From the NCBI GenBank assembly GCA_934086775.1, contig CAKOIJ010000032.1:1-10154 (forward strand): a stretch of DNA of 10,154 nucleotides, in the 5' to 3' direction. The notes under the pieces are model-generated. The model saw only the letters and a program-made list of their open reading frames with translations, was not told where the DNA came from and did not search any database. The DNA is from an uncultured Bacilli bacterium. Lineage in GTDB: Bacteria > Bacillota_I > Bacilli_A > RF39 > UBA660. The translations under genes were made by a program, and so were the position numbers. This document shows positions 1 to 5,722 of the stretch, in pieces. Numbering within the stretch: position 1 is the stretch's first letter; each line of letters starts with the position of its first letter.

Positions 1-1
1 T

Positions 2-541
2 CAAAAAGTAACTGACATTTATGCTACAAGTATAGATTATGATCCTAAATCTCCTATATCAATCGATTTCTTTAAAAAGGTTCAAAATAAAATGCACTTT
101 GCCGTATCAAAACAAACAGCAGCAGAAATTATATATAATAGAGCAAATTCAGAAAGGAAACATATGGGACTGACTTCTTGGAAAAAATCTCCTAATGGAA
201 AGATAATGGAATCAGATGTTGTAGTTGCAAAAAATTATTTATCTAAAGATGAAATAAAAGATTTAGAGGGAATAGTTAGTGCTTTTTTAGAAATAGCAGA
301 AAATAGAGCTAGAAGACATATTCCAATGACCATGGAAGATTGGGTTAACTTAATGGATAAATATTTATTACTTGATGATAGGGATATATTAAAAGATGCT
401 GGTAAAATATCGCATGAAATAGCCTGCGATAAAGCCTTGACAGAATTCGAAAAGTATCGAATAAAGCAAGATAAATTGTATGAATCAGATTTTGATAATT
501 TTTTAAATGAAACAAGAATGATAGAAAATGGAAGTGATTAA
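2..541 (+). CDS. rhuM: RhuM family protein, C-terminal part (5' end outside window)
   Basis: The reading frame is open from base 2, so the gene starts upstream and only about 179 residues are visible, roughly the C-terminal half of a family whose members are usually about 330 residues. The visible part keeps the typical RhuM blocks: IYATSIDYDP at the left edge, then FFKKVQNKMHFAV, TAAEIIYNRA, MGLTSWK, PNGKI, VAKNYLS and IPMTMEDW, and near the end the AGKISHE and SDFDNF segments. RhuM was first named from a Salmonella pathogenicity island. It is scattered among mobile and accessory regions and its biochemical role is not established. An internal ATG at 92 has no good ribosome binding site, and conserved family sequence lies upstream of it, so it is not the start. 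The gene ends one base before the preferred rbgA start. Family assignment is confident; function is unknown. Confidence 0.85.
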   Translation, partial: QKVTDIYATSIDYDPKSPISIDFFKKVQNKMHFAVSKQTAAEIIYNRANSERKHMGLTSWKKSPNGKIMESDVVVAKNYLSKDEIKDLEGIVSAFLEIAENRARRHIPMTMEDWVNLMDKYLLLDDRDILKDAGKISHEIACDKALTEFEKYRIKQDKLYESDFDNFLNETRMIENGSD

Positions 542-542
542 A

Positions 543-1469
543 ATGGATATGTATCAAAAAAGAAAAATTAGAGCAGAAAAGAAAAATAATGAAAATAAAA
601 AAGAAACACAAAATCAAATGAATATTAATTGGTATCCAGGCCATATGGCTAAGACAAAAAGACAAATAAAAGAGAGGATAGATTTAGTAGATGTAGTTAT
701 TCATGTGATAGATGCAAGAGTTCCTAAAAGTTCTTTTATTAGTGATATAAATGAATTTACTAAAAACAAAGAAAAGATATTAGTGTTCAGTAAATATGAT
801 TTATGTGATAAAGATGAAACTTTAAAATGGAAAAAATATTATGAAGGTTTAGGTTATGTAGTTATTTTAAGTGAAATGGAATCTAATGATGTAAGAAAGA
901 AAGTAATAGAAGCTATAAATACTCTTATGCAAAAGGTAAATCAGAAGAGAAAAGAAAAAGGTTTATTAAAAAAGAAAGCTAAGGTAATGGTAGTGGGGGT
1001 TTCTAACGTAGGAAAAAGTACTTTAATAAATAAACTTGTTAATAAAAAAGTACAAGAAGTAGGTAATAAGCCTGGTGTAACAAAGAGTATAAATATGATT
1101 AAAATAAATGATGAAATAGATTTAATAGATACTCCAGGTGTACTTTGGCCAAAGTTTGAAGATGAAATAACTGCTTTAAATTTAGCAAGTATGACAGTTA
1201 TTAAAGAAGAAGTGCTTCCAATAGATGAGGTATGTATTTATATTTTAAATACACTTAACTCATATTATAAAGACATTCTAAAAAAGATATTTGGAATAGA
1301 GTATTTTGATGAAGAAGAAATATATGAACTTTACGAAAAGATTGGAAAATATAAAAACTATCCTAAAGTAGGTGGAGAGCCTGATTTTGATAGAATAAAT
1401 TTATTTATAATTAATTCTATTAAAAACGGAACACTAAAGGGTATCACTTTTGATAGAAAAGGTAATTAA
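543..1469 (+). CDS. rbgA: Ribosome biogenesis GTPase RbgA (YlqF), 50S assembly factor
   Basis: This is a circularly permuted GTPase that acts in late assembly of the 50S subunit in Bacillota. From the start at 543 it has 308 residues. The permuted motif order is visible: G4 as SKYD (about 83-86, where NKxD is usual), P-loop GVSNVGKST (about 152-160), G2 in KPGVTKS, and G3 DTPG followed by VLWPKFED (from about 196). The N-terminal WYPGHMAK block contains the family histidine implicated in GTP hydrolysis. About 25 Lys/Glu-rich residues precede the usual family N terminus (MNINW). I chose 543 because GGAAGTG at 530-536 sits 6 bases before it. An in-frame ATG at 528 has no such site, and the ATG at 618 that would match shorter homologues also lacks one. 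RbgA is often linked to rnhB or rplS; here it precedes a kinase-like gene and lies upstream of rpsB. Confidence 0.93.
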   Translation: MDMYQKRKIRAEKKNNENKKETQNQMNINWYPGHMAKTKRQIKERIDLVDVVIHVIDARVPKSSFISDINEFTKNKEKILVFSKYDLCDKDETLKWKKYYEGLGYVVILSEMESNDVRKKVIEAINTLMQKVNQKRKEKGLLKKKAKVMVVGVSNVGKSTLINKLVNKKVQEVGNKPGVTKSINMIKINDEIDLIDTPGVLWPKFEDEITALNLASMTVIKEEVLPIDEVCIYILNTLNSYYKDILKKIFGIEYFDEEEIYELYEKIGKYKNYPKVGGEPDFDRINLFIINSIKNGTLKGITFDRKGN

Positions 1470-1517
1470 AATAAAAAGATATAAAGCTTATTGATATGTT
1501 AATATGAGGAGAGTATT

Positions 1518-2057
1518 ATGAAGAATATTTTTGTGGGTGGAGTTAGTAAATCAGGGAAAAGTACTTTTAGTAATATAATAAAAAATGTTTATTATAACCA
1601 TATACCTCTCGATTACTTTGTTTCAAGTTTTAAGAGGAATTTTCCTGATACTAATATTACAAGTAACGTTGTTGTAAGCAAGACTTCCAGTAAGAATTTG
1701 AGTTTGTTTTTATCTAGAGTTATTGAAATAATAGACAGTACTGATGAAAAATTTATAATTGACAGTGCTCATATTTTGCCAGAAGACATTAATGTTTATT
1801 TAGATAGAGATAAATGGGATATTTATTATTTGGGATATCCTAATATTGACAAGGAAAGCAAAGTTAAAGATATAAGAAAATATGAAACAGAAGAAGATTG
1901 GACTTATAAGAAAAGTGATAAAGAACTACTTGATATATTTGATAAATTAATACTTTTAAGTAAAGATGAACAGAAAATGTGTGAAAAACTTGGTATTAAT
2001 TATTTAGATGTAAGTAAGAATGTAATGGAGGCATTAAATGAAAATAAATTTAATTAA
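1518..2057 (+). CDS. Uncharacterised small P-loop kinase-like protein
   Basis: I do not recognise a named gene. The 179-residue product opens with a textbook Walker A motif, GVSKSGKS at residues 8-15. A possible Walker B or substrate-side segment, FIIDSAHILPED, lies at about 79-90 and resembles the hydrophobic-x-D-G/S-x-H-x-x-P stretch of small-molecule kinases such as 2-phosphoglycerate kinase-like and AAA_33/zeta-type proteins. A strand-like YYLGYPNID follows (103-111), then a basic segment (KVKDIRK) that could form a lid. The end, INYLDVSKN, matches the late strand (pattern 'D-[VT]-S') common in such kinases. It is therefore likely a phosphotransferase of unknown substrate. AGGAGAG at about 1506-1512 is a good ribosome binding site. 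Its last 20 bases overlap the start of the following transporter gene, and that gene's GGAGG lies inside this coding sequence, so translational coupling is likely. Confidence 0.75.
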   Translation: MKNIFVGGVSKSGKSTFSNIIKNVYYNHIPLDYFVSSFKRNFPDTNITSNVVVSKTSSKNLSLFLSRVIEIIDSTDEKFIIDSAHILPEDINVYLDRDKWDIYYLGYPNIDKESKVKDIRKYETEEDWTYKKSDKELLDIFDKLILLSKDEQKMCEKLGINYLDVSKNVMEALNENKFN

Positions 2058-2631
2058 AAAAAGTATTGCAGCATCATTATTAATTTCACTTGGTAATTAT
2101 GTACTTCTTAAAATAAGTAATCCTCTAGGCCCTTTTCTTTTTTCATTTGGACTTTTAGGCGTGTGTTATTTAAATCTAAATCTTTTTACTGGTAAATGTG
2201 GTTTTATTTTTGAAAATAAGATTAAAGTAATAGATATTTTAATTATTCTTATAGTTAACTTAATATTTGGATATTTATTTGGTTATTTATATTCCTATGT
2301 TGATAAATCATTAGTTCAAAGTGCTTTATTAAAAGTAAGTACTTATGAATTTTCGTTTAGTTTCTTTGTAAAATCTTTTATGTGTGGAGTTATTATGTAT
2401 TTAGCAGTTAAAATGTATAAAGAAAAAACTGCTTTGGGTATAATTTTTGGAGTACCACTATTTATATTTTCTGGTTTTCAACATTCTATCGCTAATATAA
2501 TTACTCTTGGTGTTGCTAGTACTTTTGATTGGTCTATTATACTTTGTATTTTAGGTAATTTTATTGGTTCTTTATTTGTTTGGTATATTTCTACTGACTA
2601 TAAAATAGAGAAAAGGGTTAAAAAGTGTTGA
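2038..2631 (+). CDS. Formate/nitrite transporter (FNT) family channel, short form
   Basis: The 197-residue product is very hydrophobic, with about six membrane segments (roughly 9-27, 32-50, 65-88, 108-126, 132-152 and 164-185), as expected for the FNT fold, which forms pentameric channels for small monovalent anions such as formate, nitrite or hydrosulfide. Two FNT signature regions are recognisable: LNLFTGKCGF (47-56), corresponding to the broken helix and omega-loop region, and SGFQHSIAN (145-153), with the pore histidine at about 149. It is clearly shorter than typical members (about 260-285 residues), having little N-terminal region and short loops, but both pore signatures remain. The transported ion cannot be told from sequence. 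The start at 2038 is set by TGGAGG at 2026-2031 with a 6-base spacer and overlaps the upstream kinase gene. The gene ends in TGA, and the -35 box of the rpsB promoter overlaps this stop. Confidence 0.85.
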   Translation: MKINLIKKSIAASLLISLGNYVLLKISNPLGPFLFSFGLLGVCYLNLNLFTGKCGFIFENKIKVIDILIILIVNLIFGYLFGYLYSYVDKSLVQSALLKVSTYEFSFSFFVKSFMCGVIMYLAVKMYKEKTALGIIFGVPLFIFSGFQHSIANIITLGVASTFDWSIILCILGNFIGSLFVWYISTDYKIEKRVKKC

Positions 2632-2657
2632 ATTTACATATAATGTTGTGGTAAAAT
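2628..2657 (+). promoter_or_regulatory. Putative promoter of rpsB-tsf
   Basis: TTGAAT at 2628-2633, an 18-base spacer and TAAAAT at 2652-2657, preceded by TGG (extended -10), fit a housekeeping sigma promoter with transcription starting near 2664. A perfect TATAAT also occurs at 2639-2644, but its best -35 candidate is poorly placed. The -35 box overlaps the stop codon of the upstream channel gene. Confidence 0.6.
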
Positions 2658-2663
2658 ATTAAT

Positions 2664-2767
2664 TGCTTTGAAAAATAATCACACTTAGGAATTTTACTTA
2701 CTAGTGCTCTAAGAGTGTAAGTATTTAGAACTGGGTGGAAGAAAAAACGAAAGGAAGAGTGATATTT
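2664..2767 (+). promoter_or_regulatory. Structured rpsB leader, possible S2 autoregulatory element
   Basis: About 100 bases of leader precede the S2 start. TACTTAC (2695-2701) pairs exactly with GTAAGTA (2717-2723), enclosing a small GCTC/GAGT helix with a TAA loop (2706-2716). A second pairing, ACACT..TAG (2681-2688) with CTA..AGTGT (2709-2718), crosses the first, so the two are alternatives or form a pseudoknot. The rest of the leader (about 2731-2760) is purine-rich and unstructured up to the ribosome binding site AGGAAG (2752-2757). S2 represses its own operon through the rpsB leader in enterobacteria. A similar role here is inference, and I do not recognise a named Rfam class. Confidence 0.4.
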
Positions 2768-3673
2768 ATGGCAGTAGTGTCAAAAAGTTATTTATTAGAA
2801 GCAGGTGTTCATTTTGGACATCAAACTAAAAGATGGAACCCTAAAATGAAGGAGTACATCTTTACATCAAGAGATGATATTTATATTATCGATTTAGAAA
2901 AAACAGTTGGTAAACTAGAAGAAGCTTATGCAGCTTTACTAGAAGCAACTAAAGATGGAGGAAAAGTACTATTTGTTGGTACTAAAAAGCAAGCTCAAGA
3001 AGCATCAATTGAAGAAGCAACTAGATGTGATGGTTACTATGTAACTGAAAGATGGCTTGGCGGAACATTAACAAACTTTAAGACTATTAGAGAAAGAATT
3101 AATAGACTTGATAAGATTGAAAAAATGAAAGAAGAAGGTAAGTTTGAATTACTTCCTAAGAAAGAAGTTGCTAAGTTACAAAAAGAATATGATAAATTAA
3201 ATAAGATATTATGTGGAGTTAGAAAAATGACTAAACTTCCTAATGCAGTAGTAGTTGTAGATCCTAGAATTGAACTTAATGCAGTTAGAGAAGCAAAGAG
3301 ACTTGGAATACCTACATTTGGTATAGTTGATACAAATAGTGATCCAGATCTAGTAGATTATGTAATTCCAGGTAATGATGATGCTGTAAGAGCTGTTAAA
3401 GTTGTACTTGGGGTACTTGCTAATGCAGTTTGTGAAGGTAACAATTTACCTCTAGAAGATTATGTAACTGAAGAAGAATTTACTAAAGTTAAAAGAAAAG
3501 ATACTTCTAAAGAAGAAGTTAAAATTATAGAAAAAGAAGTTGAAGAAAAAGAAGAAGTAAAAACTAATTATGAAGATATGAAACTTAGTGAACTTAAAGT
3601 TATTGCTAAGGAACAAGGTATTAAAGGTTATTCTTCAATGAAAAAAGATGAGTTATTAAAAGCTATTAAATAA
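2768..3673 (+). CDS. rpsB: 30S ribosomal protein S2 with C-terminal Rho_N/SAP-like extension
   Basis: This is the S2 component of the small ribosomal subunit. The start MAVVSKSYLLEAGVHFGHQT matches the family exactly. An in-frame GTG at 2735 would add 11 unconserved residues inside the leader and is rejected. Diagnostic blocks are GVHFGHQTKRWNPKM (13-27), FVGTKKQA (69-76), RWLGGTLTNF (95-104), LPNAVVVVDP (157-166) and GIPTFGIVDTNSDP (180-193). Ordinary S2 ends near residue 235-245. Here a charged Lys/Glu linker (about 236-268) leads to a helix-extended-helix motif at about 270-301 (LSELKVIAKEQGI, then KKDELLKAI). This strongly resembles the Rho_N/SAP-like nucleic-acid-binding motif. The whole protein is 301 residues. 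The gene is followed after 12 bases by tsf, the usual rpsB-tsf pair. Confidence 0.97.
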   Translation: MAVVSKSYLLEAGVHFGHQTKRWNPKMKEYIFTSRDDIYIIDLEKTVGKLEEAYAALLEATKDGGKVLFVGTKKQAQEASIEEATRCDGYYVTERWLGGTLTNFKTIRERINRLDKIEKMKEEGKFELLPKKEVAKLQKEYDKLNKILCGVRKMTKLPNAVVVVDPRIELNAVREAKRLGIPTFGIVDTNSDPDLVDYVIPGNDDAVRAVKVVLGVLANAVCEGNNLPLEDYVTEEEFTKVKRKDTSKEEVKIIEKEVEEKEEVKTNYEDMKLSELKVIAKEQGIKGYSSMKKDELLKAIK

Positions 3674-3685
3674 GGAGAGATCAAA

Positions 3686-4564
3686 ATGGATATTAAAGCA
3701 AGTGATGTAAAAGCTTTAAGAGATATTACTGGTGCAGGAATGCTTGATTGTAAAAAAGCACTTGTTGAAACTAATGGTGATATGGATAAGGCTGTTGATT
3801 ATTTAAGAGAAAAAGGCATAAGCAAAGCAGCAAAAAAACAAGATAGAATTGCTGCTGAAGGTTTAGCTGCTATATATTGTGAAGGAAATAAAGCAGTAAT
3901 ACTTGAAGTTAACTCTGAAACTGATTTTGTAAGTAAAAACAGTGAGTTTGTTTCTATGGTTGAAACTATTGGAAATGCTATTTTGAATAGTGAAGTAAAA
4001 GAAGTAGAAGAAGCTCTTAATTTACCACTTGAAAATGGTACTGTTAATGATTTAATTATTAATGAAACTGCTACTATTGGAGAAAAATTAAGTTTGAGAA
4101 GATTTACTCTAGTTACTAAAAAAGATGATGAAGTATTTGGTAAATATATTCACATGGGTGGAAGAATTGCTTCTTTAGTAGTAGTAACTGGAAGTAATGA
4201 AGAAGTAGCAAAAGATGTAGCAATGCAAAGTGCGGCTATGAGACCTAAATATGCTAAAAGAGAAGATGTTCCAGTTGAAGAAGTTGAGCATGAAAGAACT
4301 GTTTTAACTGAACAAGCTCTTAATGAAGGTGCTAAAAAAGAATTTGTAGATAAAATAATTGCAGGAAGATTAAATAAATTTTATGCAGAGATTTGCTTAG
4401 TAGAGCAACCATTTGTTAAAGATGGTGACATAACAGTAGGTACTTATTTAGAAAAGAATAACTCTCTAATTAAAGCAATGGTTCGTTATGAAGTGGGCGA
4501 AGGAATGGAAAAAAGAAATGATGACTTCGCTAGTGAAGTTATGAGTCAAATTAATAATGCGTAA
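3686..4564 (+). CDS. tsf: Translation elongation factor Ts (EF-Ts)
   Basis: EF-Ts is the guanine nucleotide exchange factor that regenerates EF-Tu-GTP. The 292-residue product has the N-terminal UBA-like domain (about 1-45, with VKALRDITGAGMLDCKKAL) and the TDFV motif at 79-82 (in ETDFVSKN), whose Asp-Phe pair disturbs the Mg site of EF-Tu. It also has the core dimerisation-type repeats through HMGGRIASLV (from about 156) and the MRPKYAKREDVP segment. The ribosome binding site AAGGAG lies just upstream of 3686. It follows rpsB in the conserved order. pyrH and frr, which often follow in Bacilli, are absent; the last 8 bases instead overlap a gene for a membrane-anchored protein of unknown function. 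Confidence 0.97.
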   Translation: MDIKASDVKALRDITGAGMLDCKKALVETNGDMDKAVDYLREKGISKAAKKQDRIAAEGLAAIYCEGNKAVILEVNSETDFVSKNSEFVSMVETIGNAILNSEVKEVEEALNLPLENGTVNDLIINETATIGEKLSLRRFTLVTKKDDEVFGKYIHMGGRIASLVVVTGSNEEVAKDVAMQSAAMRPKYAKREDVPVEEVEHERTVLTEQALNEGAKKEFVDKIIAGRLNKFYAEICLVEQPFVKDGDITVGTYLEKNNSLIKAMVRYEVGEGMEKRNDDFASEVMSQINNA

Positions 4565-5156
4565 AAGAAAAAGCAAAAAGAATAAGTTAATTAAAGGAAG
4601 CCTGTCAATATTACTAGGCTTTCTTTTTGTTTTCTTAACATATGTAGATATAAATATTGATAAAAGTAAAAATAATTTAATTACTTATAATAATAAATTA
4701 TTTAATTATATTGGTGCATCTGAATTATTAAATGTTTTGGATAAAGAAAAAGGTGTTATTGTAGTTGTAAACGATAGGAAGGATATAAATAGACTCATAA
4801 ATATACTTTTAACACTAAATGTTAATGAAAACATTTATGTATATAATTCTAGAGAAGATGAAATTATTCTTGAACTTACTGAAAAGGAAATTATAGTAAA
4901 ACAAAAACCTTCAAAAGAATATGAAAAGTTATTAAATAAATTAGGATCTTTTACTGATAGATATTTAGTTTCTACTCCGAGTGGAAATTATATTGAAACA
5001 GAATATTATAAAATTTATACACCGATGGTTTTATTCGTAAATAATGGAGAAATAGTATTTAGTAATTATATTCATGATAGAAAAGTAGAAGATGATGAAC
5101 TTAAAACTGTTTATATGAAAGGGTTAAATTTATTAGAAACCGGTAAATTTAGTTAA
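4557..5156 (+). CDS. Membrane-anchored protein, probable degenerate thioredoxin fold
   Basis: I do not recognise a named family. The 199-residue product has a very basic N terminus (MRKRKSKKNK), one membrane segment (about 14-30) and a soluble domain that should lie outside the cytoplasm. The soluble domain looks thioredoxin-like: a buried strand GVIVVVND (66-73) followed by a helix at the place where CxxC normally sits, a second strand/helix pair, then YTPMVLFVNNGEIVFSN (154-170). This last stretch matches the cis-proline strand and hairpin of thioredoxins ('TPTLLLFKNGEVV'). There are no cysteines at all, so redox activity is not expected; a binding or scaffold role is possible. The start ATG overlaps the tsf stop by 8 bases. 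An intrinsic terminator hairpin lies within codons 14-24, so expression should be well below that of rpsB-tsf. The gene is closed by the terminator at 5157-5195. Confidence 0.65.
   Translation: MRKRKSKKNKLIKGSLSILLGFLFVFLTYVDINIDKSKNNLITYNNKLFNYIGASELLNVLDKEKGVIVVVNDRKDINRLINILLTLNVNENIYVYNSREDEIILELTEKEIIVKQKPSKEYEKLLNKLGSFTDRYLVSTPSGNYIETEYYKIYTPMVLFVNNGEIVFSNYIHDRKVEDDELKTVYMKGLNLLETGKFS
4596..4634 (+). terminator. Intrinsic terminator of rpsB-tsf, inside the next coding sequence
   Basis: GGAAGCCT (4596-4603) pairs with AGGCTTTC (4616-4623), 8 bp including one G-T, with a 12-base loop, followed by TTTTTGTTTTCTT. It encodes the membrane segment of the following gene (residues 14-27). The stem uses CTG, CTA and GGC codons, which are otherwise sparse here, suggesting selection on the RNA. 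Confidence 0.7.
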
Positions 5157-5195
5157 ATTAAACTTTACACAAAATGTGTAAAGTTTAATTTTTTT
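5157..5195 (+). terminator. Strong hairpin terminator after the thioredoxin-like gene
   Basis: A perfect 15-bp inverted repeat (5157-5171 with 5175-5189, core AAACTTTACACA) with a 3-base AAA loop runs straight into a T tract ending at 5195. It begins directly after the stop codon and separates the rpsB-tsf unit from the mraZ promoter. Confidence 0.9.
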
Positions 5196-5217
5196 ATAAA
5201 AAATTATCATTTTACTC

Positions 5218-5246
5218 TTTACTTATTAAAAGTAATAATGTAAAAT
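5218..5246 (+). promoter_or_regulatory. Putative promoter of the mraZ division operon
   Basis: TTTACT at 5218-5223, a 17-base spacer and TAAAAT at 5241-5246 give a plausible vegetative promoter with a start near 5253. The four MraZ-type boxes begin immediately after the -10 box, well placed for repression. Confidence 0.65.
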
Positions 5247-5247
5247 A

Positions 5248-5281
5248 GTGGTAGACAGTGGAGAGAAGTGGAAGAAAGTGG
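5248..5281 (+). promoter_or_regulatory. MraZ operator: four GTGG boxes at 10-bp spacing
   Basis: GTGG occurs at 5248, 5258, 5268 and 5278, exactly one helical turn apart, most of them preceded by purine-rich AG (AGTGG). This matches the known MraZ target type: direct G-rich repeats spaced by one turn upstream of mraZ, described as TGGG-type boxes in E. coli and AAAGTG-type boxes in Mycoplasma. The array spans the transcription start, and its last box runs into the ribosome binding site of mraZ, so MraZ binding should repress its own operon. Confidence 0.85.
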
Positions 5282-5290
5282 GGGACGCTT

Positions 5291-5722
5291 ATGCTAATGG
5301 GTGAGTTTCATCATAGTATAGATGATAAGGGTAGACTTATAATTCCTTCTAAGTTGAGAAATGAATTAGGAGTAGAAGCTGTTATCACTAGAGGACTAGA
5401 TAAATGCTTATTCATTTATTCTAAAGAAGAATGGACAAAGATAGCAAGCGAACTTAAAACTTTACCTTTTACTAAGACTGCTGCTAGAAATGTAAGTAGA
5501 TTTTTCTTAAGTGGAGCATCTACTACATTATTCGATAAACAAGGTCGAATAAACATTCCAGCACCTTTAACTAGTTATGCAAATCTTACTAAAGACTGTG
5601 TAATAATAGGTGTAAATGAAAGAGTTGAGGTGTGGGATAAAGAAGCGTTTGATGCTTTCATGAATGAAAATATGGATAGCTTTGCTGAAATGGCAGAAGA
5701 CTTGTTTGCTGGAGGAATGTAA
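5291..5722 (+). CDS. mraZ: Transcriptional regulator MraZ
   Basis: MraZ is the DNA-binding regulator at the head of the division and cell wall (dcw) cluster; it forms rings of SpoVT/AbrB-type domains. From ATG 5291 the product is 143 residues, the standard length, and begins MLMGEFHHSIDDKGRLIIPS. The two swapped-hairpin DNA-binding motifs are DDKGRLIIPSKLR (11-23) and DKQGRINIPAPL (82-93). An in-frame GTG at 5258 would translate the operator itself into a non-conserved extension and is rejected; GTGGGGGA at 5278-5285 serves 5291 as ribosome binding site. The stop shares a base with the rsmH start (TAATG). Autoregulation through the GTGG boxes just upstream is likely. Confidence 0.96.
   Translation: MLMGEFHHSIDDKGRLIIPSKLRNELGVEAVITRGLDKCLFIYSKEEWTKIASELKTLPFTKTAARNVSRFFLSGASTTLFDKQGRINIPAPLTSYANLTKDCVIIGVNERVEVWDKEAFDAFMNENMDSFAEMAEDLFAGGM

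Noticed and set aside
345..665. Reverse-strand open frame opposite rhuM/rbgA
   Set aside because: Low-complexity Phe/Ile/His-rich translation, the shadow of A-rich coding DNA on the other strand, with no family features.
1470..1517. Promoter between rbgA and the kinase-like gene
   Set aside because: TATAAA at 1480-1485 has no -35 box at suitable distance, and the gap is short; co-transcription is simpler.
2735..2767. Upstream GTG start for rpsB
   Set aside because: It adds 11 residues not seen in S2, lies in the leader, and the family N terminus begins at ATG 2768.
5258..5290. Upstream GTG start for mraZ
   Set aside because: This GTG is one of the four MraZ boxes; the family N terminus and usual 143-residue length fit ATG 5291.
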